From Omphalotus guepiniiformis (Eukaryota > Basidiomycota > Agaricomycetes > Agaricales > Omphalotaceae): a DNA stretch of 64,000 nucleotides. The stretch is taken from contig JAQOOI010000037.1 in NCBI GenBank assembly GCA_028554645.1, forward strand, positions 124,001 through 188,000, written 5' to 3'. A model generated the notes under the pieces. The model was not told where the DNA came from, made no database searches, and was given only the letters and a program-made list of their open reading frames with translations. The translations under genes and the position numbers were made by a program. This document shows positions 46,656 through 58,563 of the stretch, in pieces (the first letter of the stretch is position 1; each line of letters begins with the position of its first letter).

Positions 46656-47252
46656 TTAGGGACGATGTCCCCATCGTCCTAACTTCACTGCTAATGCTTC
46701 TGTTGGCATCTTCTTCGTTTCTACTACTTCCATACATGCTTCAGGGATAGGTCGTAACAATGATGTCGGGAATAAGGAAATTGGGACCTCAATCTTTCTT
46801 AACTGAGGTGGTTGTGGTTTAGTGGGGAATTTTTTATGGAACTCTTCGATTGCTTCTTTTGCGTTTGCAAGATTTGCTAATGGTTCCCATGTTTGTTCAT
46901 GCCGCGAGTATCCCTTCCATTGGACTTTGTATCCAAATCTCCCTCCCCTATATTTCCCTGAATCTACTATCTCTTCCACTTTGAACTCCGGTTCTTCTCC
47001 TTCTATCACTGGTGGCGGATTATCATTCTTAGGCTGCTCAGGGAATTCAGGCGGATGATAGGGTGACAGTAGAACTTCATTAAAGACTGGATGTATCCTC
47101 TTCCAAGTCTTCGGTATCTTTAGTTGATACGACGTCACTCCAACTTTCTTTACGACTTCAAAAGGACCAAATCGTTTATCATCCAACTTCTTCATTGGTC
47201 GATCAGAAGTTAGGTTTGTCGCTTCAAGCCATACTTTGTTGTGTAGCTTCAA
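46656..47252 (-). pseudogene. Integrase C-terminal segment with chromodomain
   Basis: The 198-codon frame starts at a TTG, not ATG, in the alignment-equivalent position LKLHNKVWLEATNL, which is the integrase tail just after the catalytic core. It continues KKLDDKRFGPFEVVKKVG and YQLKIPKTWKRIHPVFN, then a chromodomain at about residues 88-145 (FKVEEIVDSGKYRGGRFGYK, VQWKGYSRHEQTWEPLANL) with aromatic-cage-like residues Y, W and W. Chromodomains of Ty3-type integrases steer insertion toward methylated-histone chromatin. It lacks a start codon and any catalytic part, so it is a relic fragment that nevertheless stayed open. Confidence 0.85.
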
Positions 47253-47257
47253 TCTTA

Positions 47258-47710
47258 TGTCAGCGACTCAAGTTATCAAACTCAAATAACCAAACACAAG
47301 GATCTTAGTTTTACACGGATAAGAGCAAAGCAGGAAGTAGAATTGGGAAAAGAAGTGATACAAGAAAGTATGCTAAGTACAAGTCTAAACTCGAGGAGTT
47401 ATTGACAAGATCGAAGCTAAAGAAATATCTACCTAAGCGGACTTGTTATATACGTAAATAAAACCCTAAACCCTGGGCTATAACCCTTGACTAATCCACC
47501 GTGTGTCTACCATGAGTTCGATCGCCTCAAGTGTTTCATTAATGATCGTGATCGCCTTGAGGTCTACATGCTTGATCTCGATCATCATGCTACCTACGTG
47601 TGTATTTAATATAACCCTAGATCTATAACTTAAGATGCTATCTACTGATAATAAAAGTGTCTATATGTACAAACAATGAGATAAGATGAAAAAAGAAAAT
47701 ATTCGTAACA
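47258..47710 (-). repeat. LTR (5' LTR in element orientation)
   Basis: 453-bp direct repeat partner of 46192-46644; flanked outside by GTCTA. Confidence 0.93.
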
Positions 47711-47715
47711 GTCTA

Positions 47716-49020
47716 TAGGTATATCAGCCATAAGGTCTTGATGCAATACTCGTACATTGTAGTCCTTTCACTTTGAGCCTTTAACTCTTCTCGTTCTATG
47801 TTTTAGCTAGCACTATGGGACATAGTCTAGCCCTTTTATTCCCATCATATTCACAGTAGAAATCATTTAATTTCAGGCATTTCAGGTGTGTATGCGTTTT
47901 CAGCGCAACATCTTCCCCAAACTAAATCTAGACCGTCCCCGGTCCGGTGATCGGTCAGTCATACAGCCAAAGATATATTCTAACGCTTCGCAGACAGTCT
48001 GTTGATTATATAATACTTATTCACACACATTTCAGAGTTTGCCGAAGCAGTGATACACTGTTCACTGCTTTTGCCAGACTATGCCAATCATCAAATTTCA
48101 AACTCTGACCCAAAACTCTCGGCCAGCTGTTTGCCTCCGGCAATTGCCATATGTTCTTTTCAGGTAAGTGACTTTCCGTCTCTTTTTTTTCTTTCACATC
48201 TCTTATTCAATTTCCATGCTTCTTTATTCTTTGTTTTCACGCATCTCTCAGCCTTTCACTGGTTTGTGTGCCATGGGAATGCGGTCAGGTGCAGTCCAGG
48301 CACCCCCTTATATAGCCTACTTAGGCCACATAATGAGATGACTAAACCCCCCTAAGTAGGGTCTGTCCCTGGGACATCCTTGGCCAAAAATCATGGATGT
48401 CCATGTCACACCTGTGACATTTGGTGTCTGGGGTCCTGCATCAAGGATGTCCATGATGCAAATTTTCAGTTATATTCCTACTGTTATATTCAAAATTGTA
48501 ACAGTATGCATCTGAATCATGTCACATGCACATATCAAGTTACAGCTGGACTAAAGGTTGAATGTATACATCCTTATACAAACACCATTTCAGAAAATAT
48601 TCCTGCCCATACTCTCTTTCATTGAGTGTATACACATGCATGTAATGTTATTAGTGCACCCCATACATATACAAGATGCTCATACATATACAAGATGCTT
48701 GATATGTTGAAATGAAGACAACTCTCAAATACTATGCATATAATATATATTACTCTCACCATGTTGGAATGTATGCATGTATTCTTATATTACACATATA
48801 ATATATACAACACTCTCACTATGTTGAAATGTATGAATAATACATGTGATAAAATATGTGATAAGTACATACAGTTCCCTCTCTCAACAATCAAGGCTGA
48901 CTCTATGTTTTCCAGATATACATAAAATACAATAGATATCTTTCTTACATACTATTCTTTTTACTATTTCACATCTCATACATATTCTGGTTCCTACTCT
49001 GGCTGTGCACCCTAACATCC
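47716..49020. other. No recognisable gene; hairpin-rich patch near 48.3-48.4 kb
   Basis: AT-rich sequence without a supported gene. At 48316-48420 several perfect short inverted repeats cluster: CCTACTTAGG/CCTAAGTAGG (48316 and 48351), TGTCCC-T-GGGACA (48364-48376) and ATGTCAC-ACCT-GTGACAT (48403-48420). Confidence 0.5.
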
Positions 49021-49023
49021 TTC

Positions 49024-49997
49024 TTTTTTTTTTTCTTCGGTACTATAATTCCTCGTGGCAACTGTTTACAAATACTAGCCCCAGTCAGAAGCAAGGGGGT
49101 AAAGGGAAAATTTTTTAAAAACCTTCACGCTGTGGAAAGTAAAAGAATTAGTAGGACAGAGATGAGGAACGGGTGACCATGCCTGAGAAAATGCCTATTA
49201 CGCACCCCGCTCGATACGGGAGTGTGAGACTCCAGCGATCTTCCTAGTCTGGCTCTGGTGGAGGCCTGACTCCAATTCACTGTATACTCACTAAAAACTC
49301 AGGGTTATAGACCCAGTCCGATGTTTCCGAGCGCAGGATCGGTGTGACAGAGGCCCATGTAGAGTGGACCAGTGAGGCAGCCAGGGAGTTGGTTCTGAAA
49401 CATTTTCGGTCTGCTAATACCCTGTCCTGTTGCAGGCATTCATTGATGTTGTGGTGCCAACGGTTATGTAGTTCTTCTATTGGTATAACGGAGCCTCCTC
49501 TGTCAATTGCACTTTCACAACGTAGACGCCAAATGAGATGGGTGGTCTCAGTGATCAAGATGATAAATAGACGACGAGCCATCTTCTTCGAGCCACCCTT
49601 GAGGTGATCAAAAGGTAGCAAGGGTGCTGCAAGGATAGTTCCCACATTCAGGGGTGGAAGGGGTCCCAGGGATAACGGCCAAATATCTCTCACCAGTGCC
49701 CAGAGATTGTGCTGGATTCCCTCGTCACATTCCAGGATGACGTGTTTCAGAGTCTCATCCTGCTCACAATATCCACAGTACGCACAATATTCCATTTCCG
49801 GAATGTGCTTCCAGAAAGATCCAATCCGGAGCACCCCATGTATAGCTTTCCAGAGGAAGTCACGAATCTTCCTGGTTATGTCCCTCTGACGGATTGCGAG
49901 CCAGATTTCGTCCTGGGAAGGCTGCCGCCGTAGTAACTGTTCAAGGTCTGCTGTTATAACATCTAGCATGTCAGTGGTGGATGCTCGCTTGGGAGCG
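49024..49997 (-). pseudogene. LINE-2, 3' part: reverse-transcriptase zinc-binding region and poly(A) tail
   Basis: The frame ending at 49277 contains IWLAIRQRDITRKIRDFLWK, IHGVLRIGSFWKH and a cysteine/histidine cluster CAYCGYCEQDETLKHVILEC, the zf-RVT type domain found after RNase H in LINE polyproteins. Minus-strand poly(A) follows at about 49024-49036. The 5' end of this piece is cut by LINE-1 insertion at 50010; the frame runs straight through the target site (STRRVAPKRASTTDMLD) into 56317-56331 and then 59223 onward once the insertions are removed. Confidence 0.85.
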
Positions 49998-50010
49998 ACC
50001 CGTCTAGTAC
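49998..50010. repeat. LINE-1 target-site duplication, 3' copy
   Basis: ACCCGTCTAGTAC, identical to 56304-56316. Confidence 0.93.
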
Positions 50011-50510
50011 TTTTTTTTTTTTTTTTTTTTCAAATCAATTTATTGTGCGGAGGCCTATTAAGCCTATGATGCACATCTACTATTGTAATCTACCAAGAGG
50101 CCCGGTGCCTCCCTGCGGCCCATGTGCCAAAAGGCTCGTTGACGGACTATGTCCCCCGACGATCCGGGCATTCCTTAGCCCGTTTTTGGCGGCCACTTGG
50201 TGATTGGGTACGTGTGTGTAGGCGAGTGGGAGTGTAGCAAGCATAGTCCCTTGGATACTGATGCCATAGCACGCTCCGCAGGACGAAGAACGTGATATAT
50301 ATGTAATGTATGTAAAGGTAGATAATGGGATGAGTGGGGTGTAAACAGGTGTCTAGGTCTGGATCGCGAGGCTGCGTTGCGGGGGTATAATTGGCAAGGT
50401 GTGTGTAGGGAGTAAGGGGAGGATAGGGTGAAGGCGGGAGTTCGTTGTTGCTGGTGGCAAGGAGTGGGTATTGGTGGTGGGGAGGTGACATCTAGTAAAG
50501 CGCAGTATGA

Positions 50511-53500
50511 TTATTTGTTAATAGATTCAATTGATAGCTCACCATAGGTGGAGTGAAGATGACGAGTTTCATTAATGAATCTAGCCAGTGCAGTGATTCC
50601 TTTCATTTTGCTTGTGAGATATGCCAGTGAGTCGGCATGGTGTTCGAGGGCTAAACGTAGGCAAAATTGTGCTTTGCGGTAGGTTGGGCACTCTATCAGG
50701 TAGTGTTTGACTGTCTCGGGACTAGATATGTTTCGTAGTGTGCAGTGGGCACAGTTAGGGGAGTCGGAGCGCTTGAAACAATGAAGATATCTGTTTAGAG
50801 GGATATGGCAGGACCGGAGATGTATGATTGCGCTGCTGGTTTGTTTTGGAAGGTGACTGAGTTGTCGATAGATGCCGGGCACAGTTTTCGAGGTGGAGGT
50901 GGTGAAAATTCATGAGTGTCGGGGAGACGTTTTGAGACGTGCGGCCCAACGTTCATTTGTGTGGGCATTCCATCGCTGTCGAGCAGATGATATGCTGACT
51001 GGTAAAGGCTGACGGAGATGAGTTGGGAGTCGAGTTGTGCGGCTGCTCTCGCCATCTGCCGCTCGCTTTGCTTCCACGTTGGCTAGTTCGTTGCCATGGA
51101 TCCCGGCATGTCCTGGGATCCATTGGACTGTTGTGTTTTCCGGGAGGCAGTCTGCTTGCTCAGCTGTGTGGTGGATGAAGTTGGTGAGGTGTTGGCCAGA
51201 TTTGGTGGTGCGCTTTTGGGTTGCCTGTTGGGCAGATTTACCATCTAAATATAAAGAAACTCGTGAGCAATGTGTTATAGCGGGCGAAGTGCGAATGAGA
51301 TGGAATCCTGATATCAGTCCCACCCCTTCTGCGTCAAAGGATGAGAGGTCATCTGATGTTCCAAGGTAGGCTCGAAGTTTCCGTGTAACAGTGCCGTGCC
51401 GCATTAGGATTGCTGCTGCGCCTATGCCGTTGTTGTAGCGCAAGCCGTCCGTGTAGATACTGAAGTCAGGATTGGATTTATTATGTTGTTCAGTGGCCAG
51501 CTCCTTGTTGAGGGAAATAAGGGAGGTGAATGTGCATGTGTGGTTGGGTGAGCGTTGGGGTGGTGTGATGATTTCCATGTGATGCGGAGGGACAGGAAGT
51601 AGGATTCTCGGAAGAAGATGAAGTGGAGCAGGGTAGCGTTTAATATCACGGCGAAGATAAGAAGTACGTGAGATGTTGTGAAGGGGATGTGAGGCAGGAA
51701 GAGTGTAAATGCGGGTGAGGGCATCATGACACTTTCGCTCAAGATAGAGGTCAATTGGTGTAAGGTTGAGTTGGGTTTCCAGGAGATCAGTAGGGGTGGT
51801 TTGCAGAGCGCCTGATGTGGTCAACAGTGCTTTCCGTTGTATGGTGGTGAGTTGCCTTAAAGCAGTTACAGATCCCATACGTTTCCGAGATTGAGGCCGG
51901 GAGTTAAGATACGGCGGGGTGTACCATACACTAATTCCGTAGGTCAGTTTGGGCATAACAACAGTGAGGTAGAGACATCTCATGAGTTTCATAGTTATCC
52001 CTCTTGCAACACGGGTGAGCCTATGATATGCCATGACAATATTTGAGGTGTTAGCGACAGCATTTGTTCTTTGTTTGTGCCAGTTGAGCTTGTTATCTAT
52101 AGTGATGCCCAAGATTTTCGTGTGGGCTTTTTCGTGGATGGCTTTGCCCTGTAGGAAAAGAGTGGGGTGAAGTTCAGGCATGTATTTTCCTGGTCGGGTG
52201 GGGTCGGGTATTGTATGCCGGGAGAAGTGCATGATGGATTGTTTGACAGGCGTGAAGGTTGAGTTATGGCAGCGAGACCAGGCATAGCTGCCATTGCGTT
52301 TCTCCATGAAAGTTTGAAGCAAGGCAGTGCTTTCAGCGAGTGTGCCCGCTTCGGCACAGACTGTCATGTCATCGACAAAGCTGAAGGTTGGTTGCTTTTG
52401 TTTGGGCGTTAGTGGGATGTCTAGAAAGTCAGCATTATAGTACAGGAAGAGGATCATTGAGATGGGGTCACCCTGGCTAATGCCGTTGGTGACATTGAAG
52501 ATGTCGGAGGTGAAGTCACCAAAGCGTAGTTGTGTTCGTCGACTGTTGAGTAGGCATCCTGTGAATTGGACATATTCTTCAGGAACTCCTCGTCGTCGCA
52601 TGTTGTATAAAAGACGTTCTGGGACGGCGTTAGGAAAGGCACTGTCAATATCGAGTGAGAGCACTGAGACGACACGTTTGTTTTGCCATGCATGTTGTAT
52701 CCGGTTAATTAGTAGATGTAGGTGGTCAGTGGTCATCCGCCCGGGACGTCCTCCAAATTGAGTGTTAGGTATGAGAAGGTATTTTTCGGTGAAGAACGTG
52801 ATGTCTTCTGCAATGAGGCCGGACAGGACCTTCGCCATGGTACAATACAGTGCAATAGGGCGGTAGGAGGAGGCAACACGGTATGATTGTCAACCAGGCT
52901 TGCGAAGGACTACAGTGATGAAGAGGTGCCATGCTGAGGGATAGATTTTCAGAGTGCAAATGGCACGGGAGATTTTGAGGAGGTATGGGGTGAGTAGATG
53001 GGCATTTTCCTTTAGCACGACACTGGGTATGCCATCAGGCCCGGGGGCTTTATATGGAGATAGAGAGGTGAGGCGCTGGTAGATGTGTTGTTTGGTGATG
53101 AGGAGAGGATGGTTGACTGCTTCGTGGATGGGTTTTACTGTGGACGGTATTCGTAGAGGTGGTTTCTCAGGAAAGAAGGTTTGGCAGAGCACCTCAGCCT
53201 TATCCTCGTTAGAGGTGACAATGTGTGTGGTGTTTCCATCCGTTAACGTTAGTGCCGGTAGGGTGGTTGGGTTGGTTTCGCTCCAGTCAGTGGTCGTGTA
53301 GTTGCTGGCTTGATAGATGTTGTCCTGTGTGACGGTGTTGAGAAAGTTTTCCCAATGAACGTGCTTGGCAGCCTGAATGGCGCTTGCATATGCTTTTTCA
53401 TGAGTCTTCAGCTGTTGGTGGATCGGGTGAGTACGATCGGTCCAAAACTTGTGAACAAGAGCACTTAGCCGATTCTGGGTTTTCTTCATTCACGTTAGAT

Positions 53501-54517
53501 CCGCCGTCCACCATCGCTTGACATGCTGTGAGTGTTCTATTGTTGGGACCACAGTCTCAATGGTTTCCTGCAGGGCTGTAGTGAGGTCCGAAACCGCCCT
53601 GTTGAGTTCCTCTAAGTTGGTTATGGGTCGTGGTGCACCAATGTGGTGTAGCTTTGGTGTGAGTTGTTTTTCGAAGTTCTCCCAATCAGTCGCGCGAAAG
53701 TTCCGTGTAGTCTTGTCTTGGGTGGGAAGAAGGTTAATGTCAATGATGGTTTCTATAGGGAGATGGTCAGCCCTTGAGATGTGGGCAGGTACCGCATGCA
53801 ACCACTAGGGGTTGGGTGTTTCTCGAGATGAAAACATTGTCCGGTCTTGTCCAGTTGCCTGAGGTGGCGGAGCGGAAGGTTGGGATGCCTGGAGGTAGAG
53901 CTGCCTCCATGTCGAAGTCCGTGACTAGGTCGATAAGAACTTGGGCCTTTTTCTGGTGAGACGTTGTGAGGAGTTGAGTATTTTCGGGTGGCTCCCATAG
54001 TGCATGATGTCGGTTGAAGTCTCCAGCCCAGATGACATAGTCATTGTTGTTAGTACAGTGATCCGGCGTGCTCCAGATGTGCTTGTAGAAGCTCAAGGGT
54101 GAGGTCGTGGGTGCCGTCGTTGTATATATTGATGACAGTTATCCTTCCAAAGGTGCCGCTAAACTGGATTGCGGTAACGTCGTTAGTGCCCGGTATGTTG
54201 AATTGTCGCCATTGGTTGGTGGTTAGGGCCTTGTTGACTAAAAGAACAGACCGCGTTGGAGATGTGGTGGAGAGGCGTGATGTAGGGTATATTAAGTGCC
54301 ATCTGTTGCCATGTCATATGTTGTTGTATGCATCCTGCCAAGGTTCCTGTAAACATAAAATATCGTAAGTGAGATGAAGTGCAGAGGAAGTAGAGGTTTC
54401 GTTAATGAGATCATAAGCCGCAGCCTTGGATTTGTGCATGTTCATTTGAAGTATGCGCAGCGAGTTAAGGAAGGATGGTGTTTCAGGCATCGTTGTCCCA
54501 TCTGTCAGTGCTGGCAC
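50511..54517 (-). pseudogene. LINE-1 ORF2: endonuclease-RT-RNase H
   Basis: Endonuclease (54517 to about 53770): LRILQMNMHKSKAAAYDL, ILCLQEPW, WAGDFNRHHALW. RT (about 53490 to 51800): SLSPYKAPGPDGIPSVVLKE, PLALYC-type RPIALYCTMAKVL, IPNTQFGGRPGRMTTDHLHL and catalytic FSFVDDMTVCAEAG. RNase H (about 51470-51030): IYTDGLRYNNGIGAAAIL, DAEGVGLI, YLDGKSAQ and WIPGHAGIHGNELAN. C-terminal zinc motif: CAHCTLRN...HYLIEC. Breaks: in-frame TGA at 54314-54316, 53490-53492, 52890-52892 and 50910-50912, each with the same frame continuing and Arg expected (for example LRKPG-stop-QSYR, ADLT-stop-MKKTQ), plus one-base shifts near 54055 and 53795. Apart from these the protein is complete. Confidence 0.88.
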
Positions 54518-55968
54518 TATCTGGAGTCGTTCTCAGCCCAGTTGGTGTGGATGGTGGGTCGCCTGTGGCTTCGTCATCGACACAGGCGGGGCGTTTGCCA
54601 AGCGGGGTGCTGTTGGCGCCATTTAGGATGGAACAGCGTGGGCGGAGAACACTGTCTAGTGTTGTTTGTTGGTGTCGTGCAAGGTCCTCAATTGAAGCCG
54701 AAAATTCCCTAGTGGGTTCAGATGCACGAGGTGCGTTCGCAGGTGAGGGGTTCCACGTCCATTCCTCCGTTGATGGGTAGTAAGGGAGTGTGCTGGTTGG
54801 TTGTTGCATGTGGAGAATAGAGCAACATTTGATGAACTCTGGGCAGTCACAATCGCGGCTAGTCAGTGGAGTTACAGTTGATGCAACGTACGGCTTCGGT
54901 GGTGCAGCTCTTCGAGTCATGGTCGCCTCTGCATCCGCTGCACGTCGGCGATTCGTTTCGTTTTGGGCAGTTTTGGGAGAAATGGCCTAGTCGTTGGCAA
55001 TGGTAGCATTGTATCTCTTCCGGGATGACTTTTTCGGCAGTGCATCGGAGGTGGCTTTTGGTAAATAGTATTCCAAAGACAGCGGCTTTATTTGCAGTGT
55101 CAGGGTCTGAAAAGTGAAGAATGAGGTGAGCTTTTTCTTGCCCTTGACGGCGATAGGCTGGAGACTTAGCCCATTTAGCTTTGATGATGCTGCACTCTTT
55201 GAGATCATTATCTTGTTCTAGTTGTCAAAGTTCGTGTTCTTCTTCCGCTGGGAATGAAACCGAGACAAATTTGACAAGGATCGGGTGATGTTTTTGTGCA
55301 ATCGAATATGAGCCGCCAAGACGCGTCGTGAATTCAGTTTCGTGTGCTATCTGTTTGAGCCAATCCGCTGTGGTGGTGGAAGAGAGCTCCATGAGGATCT
55401 TGTTGTTGCCTTTGAGAGGTGTCGTGAGGACTACTTTGTAGTCTGTTGGGGCCATCATTTCTTTCAGGATGTCGTTGAGCCGGGTGATGAGTTGAGATGG
55501 TGTGAGCTTGGTGTGGTCGACGCCTGTGCCAGCAGTAGGGCCAGATAGGATGATTCGCCTTCTACGTATTTCTTCTTGCGCTTTCATCCGTTGGCTATCA
55601 ACTGTCAGGGCGCGTGGTCCTGATGTGGCCTGCGCATATGTGCGAGGAGAAGTGTTGTTTGTGGCAGGGTTGGAAGTATCCAGTGGGGTTGAGAGCCGGA
55701 GGGCGTCCTGTACGTCGTGTAAATCTTTTGCCATTGTAGTCAGTTGGGATTGAGTGCTGGTGAACATCTCCGTTGTTGTGGTCGTGTGTTGCTCAAGTGT
55801 AGTTTTGAAGTCTGGAAAAGAATTCAATTGCTCTATGACAGGCAAAATACGAGACATTACCGCGTTGGTTATAGTGTCCGCTTGATAATCCTTCCATGCC
55901 TTGTTGAGGTTGTGACTGAGCGCAGTCAGCATCTTTGCCATCTCTCCTGCCACCGTCTTTTTATCCAT
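54483..55968 (-). pseudogene. LINE-1 ORF1 (gag-like, CCHC zinc knuckles)
   Basis: It begins MDKKTVAGEMAKMLTALSHN at 55968. A Ser/Thr-rich middle (TYAQATSGPRAL) and an RRM-like segment (KVVLTTPLKGNNKILMELSS) are followed, after a TGA at 55225-55227 (HEL-stop-QLEQDND), by CCHC knuckles CYHCQRLGHFSQNC and CSGCRGDHDSKSC and a further CINC. A frameshift then leads to SRDCDCPEFIKCC and a Pro/Thr-rich tail ending at 54483. ORF1 proteins coat the element RNA. The TGA fits an original CGA (Arg). Confidence 0.82.
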
Positions 55969-56303
55969 CGCTAAGTTTTCGAGTGCGAGCAGTAATTCGT
56001 CGCCGGTGGGGGTGGAGCTTTTGGGATCTCGGAGGAGAATTGCCTGAGGAATCCTGGGTAGTTTTGTTCCGGAGTGGTTGCGGTTGGGATGTGGTGGTTG
56101 TGGTGGTGTTCGATGTCGTTGAAGGCGGGTTGTTGATAGGGCTGGGCTGTGGTGAAGGGGTGAGGTTTGTGCGATAACCTAGAAGTCCATCATTGTTGTT
56201 CAGTGTGCCTTGGTGGCTTTTTGATCGATTTGGGTTGTTTCCAGAGGATGGTGGCATTTTTGGTTGTGATTTTTGGGATAATAATAAAGAATTTAATTGC
56301 TTT

Positions 56304-56316
56304 ACCCGTCTAGTAC
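56304..56316. repeat. LINE-1 target-site duplication, 5' copy
   Basis: ACCCGTCTAGTAC, identical to 49998-50010; only 11 bp separate it from the target duplication of element A. Confidence 0.93.
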
Positions 56317-56331
56317 TTAGTAGTTGGTAAG

Positions 56332-56987
56332 CTATGCTGTTTAATAGTGTCAAAAAATAATTTACACAAGATGTGTGTTATCTCTATTCAATGTATGATT
56401 ATGTGTGTACACAACTTTCTATTTTGGCTGCACACACGCAACACAGAGATGTATGTGTGTGCGCGTGCACAATGTCAAAAAAATATGTGTGTGTGTGTGC
56501 AATGTCAAAAAAATGTGTGCGTGTGCAATGTCAAAAATGTGTGCAAGCACCACATGAGATATGTGTGTGCAGACAACACAGAAAATTATATGCCAATTTT
56601 AGCATACTTTCACTTTTTTGATCTTATAATCACATCATAACTATCCAATGCTTTTAGTGACTTATTCTTCTGAAATATCATTAGAGTTTGACTGTATAGG
56701 CTATTACCATAAGTGTGAATATAATCAGATAGTGACAGAGTAGATACTAATTTTTTAGTAAGCAATCATATAACTTGTAGTAAGTGTTACCTATGCATCC
56801 TTTACATTTCATATTATAAATATTTGTGTCTTACTTGGCTTGTCAATCTAACCACTCCATCCTCTAGGTCTGTGCTTATAGGATTGTGTTCTTTAATTTG
56901 TCAGAGTATACCATATGAGACTTTCCATTATATTTTCTCTCTCTCTCTTCTTCTTCTTTAAAATGTAAGTTATTCTTGCAAGTAAAT
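56332..56987 (+). repeat. Element A left TIR
   Basis: Matches the reverse complement of 58564-59222; homology ends after CTTGCAAGTAAAT. Confidence 0.92.
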
Positions 56988-56990
56988 TTA

Positions 56991-57480
56991 CTGAGCAACC
57001 ATGTATATTTCTAGCTTCAAGATGGAAGGAGGATTATAAACCTTTCAATAATCTGCATTTGTTGGGAGAAAAGCATTTATACACATCTTGTTACTATAGA
57101 ACTTATCAAATGTTCAGTAACACATACAGCAGGACAATAAACTTGTGAATTTCAGGTCTATGACACATAAAAATTGCTGAACTTTCCCCTGAAAGGTTCT
57201 GTATCACAACTGAGTGGCTTTGATAGGCTGAGTCTGAATAGTGGCCACATGTGTTGAACTTGAATAATGCAACTAAGAAAGATACACCAAGGACCTGAAT
57301 ATGTGGCCTATTGAAATGGTTGTGTATTACATGGAACAGCTGAATATTTAGTCAGTTTCATACAGTATCTGTAAAAGTAAAAAGATATGTATAAATGCAT
57401 TTCTCCTAACAAATGCAGGTTATTGAAAGGTCTATAATCCTCCTTACATTTTGAAGCTAGAAATACACATGAGCACTCAC
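56991..57480. mobile_element. Inner inverted-repeat unit B inside element A (MITE-like)
   Basis: Arms of about 95 bp at 56991-57088 and 57382-57480 pair with about 85-90% identity; both contain ATTTCTAGCTTCAA and AAGGAGGATTATA. The spacer is about 290 bp with no open frame. I could not see a clear target duplication. Confidence 0.65.
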
Positions 57481-58563
57481 ACCGGCGGCAAAGCCCGAGT
57501 CACTTAAAATCAAGTGCGTTCGGGTCACCGTGAAGCTCACTAGGTACCTCACTTGCAAAAATCAACACGTTTACCCTGTGCATCCATTTATGTAATATTT
57601 GCTTAGTCTTCATGCTGGCCCCATGACAGTCTTAGACATGTTTGCTTCCACAACACAAATTGTTTTCCAGTGCAGTGTAGGAGAAATGGTGCAGAAAATG
57701 GGTCTTTGGAACCTTTGAAGCATGCACAGATTTTGAGCATAGTACACTCTGCTGGAAAATCTTATGTGATGCTGTTGCTTGTGTTGTTGATGATTGTGCT
57801 TACTATAGATATGTATATAGGAACAACTTATCTTCCTATATTTTCTCAGCTGCTTACAGGAGACTAACTTACTATTGTGAGTTCTTGCTCCTGTGATTGA
57901 CCTCCTGGGCCAATTCAAAGTTATGCAGCTCAAAAGTTTGACATATGTCTTTGACACTCTAAAGGTCATTCCATTCAAAAGTCAATTGTACTTTCCTCCT
58001 CCATCTATGGGATTCAAGGTGACCATGAAATAATACATACAGTGGGTATTCTCCAGGCAACACTAATGGGACAGGAAAGCCAGACCACCTGGCACTGAGT
58101 ATCATTAATGAACAACTTATAGCTGTCTGGGCACTGGCCCAAGCCACCAGTCAAGTTCAGTTGCAGCTTGGGTTTCTAGCCAGAGGAACTGACATGACAA
58201 GGACATCATTGCAACTTAGAGGGGGCACTGAATGTGCTAGGAGGCTTGTTTATGTGAATCATTGAATCATCAGGTAGAATGGTCAGAGTATAGGCAGTTA
58301 GATGTACACATAAATACAAGGGACATCCAAAAGATGACATGATTTTGGCAGAAAGAGGTTGAGAGAGAGCATAAGCTATCAATGAAGCACAGTGACAATG
58401 GGAAAATGGCCGGGAAGCGGAAGGAACAGAAAAAAACTGTGACTTTGTAAGATTATGTAATGAGAAATAATCATATTAGCACCGCAAAAATCAAGTGAGG
58501 TTCACCGTGACCCGAAGGCACTTCAAATTCACGTGAACCTCACTTTGCTCTCGGTGTCAGTTG
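57481..58563. mobile_element. Inner inverted-repeat unit C inside element A
   Basis: Arms at about 57481-57570 and 58478-58563 pair loosely (both contain CACCG, TTCGGGTCAC and GTGAACCTCACTT-like words in inverted order), and each arm is itself partly self-complementary. Between them lies 0.9 kb with no supported gene, including a passage (58090-58157) related to 42210-42305. Confidence 0.5.

Larger units (their letters stand above)
46192..47710 (-). mobile_element. LTR mini-retrotransposon (internally deleted Ty3 type)
   Basis: Two 453-bp LTRs (46192-46644 and 47258-47710) begin TGTCAGCGACT and end ATTCGTAACA on the plus strand and differ at about four sites (about 99% identity). A 5-bp target duplication GTCTA flanks the whole unit (46187-46191 and 47711-47715). 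Coding orientation is minus: a purine-rich tract (AAGGAGGGGGTCA) abuts the 3' LTR (left on plus). The internal region is only 613 bp and lacks gag, protease, RT and most of integrase. No primer-binding site is seen after the 5' LTR, because integrase-tail sequence begins within about 6 nt of it. Confidence 0.93.
50011..56303 (-). mobile_element. LINE-1: full-length non-LTR retrotransposon (RNase H-bearing)
   Basis: The unit is 6.29 kb, minus strand. The 3' end is a poly(A) (plus-strand T run 50011-50031). A 13-bp target duplication ACCCGTCTAGTAC lies at 49998-50010 and 56304-56316. It has two coding regions: ORF1 (RNA-binding, zinc knuckles; about 54480-55968) and ORF2 (apurinic-type endonuclease, RT, RNase H, C-terminal zinc motif; 50511-54517). 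It is inserted into LINE-2. A perfect long TSD and full length mean a recent insertion, yet five in-frame TGA stops and a few single-base shifts now silence it. Confidence 0.93.

Noticed and set aside
56347..56640. 97-codon cysteine-rich open frame, mirrored at 58914-59207
   Set aside because: It is the translation of GT-rich subterminal repeat DNA in the two TIR arms of element A; no start context, splice signals or homologue support a gene.
57481..57570. Possible tRNA-like fold
   Set aside because: GC-rich and partly self-complementary, but no TPsiC GGTTCRANYCC box, anticodon arm or CCA-adjacent acceptor; it pairs better with 58478-58563 as an inverted-repeat arm.
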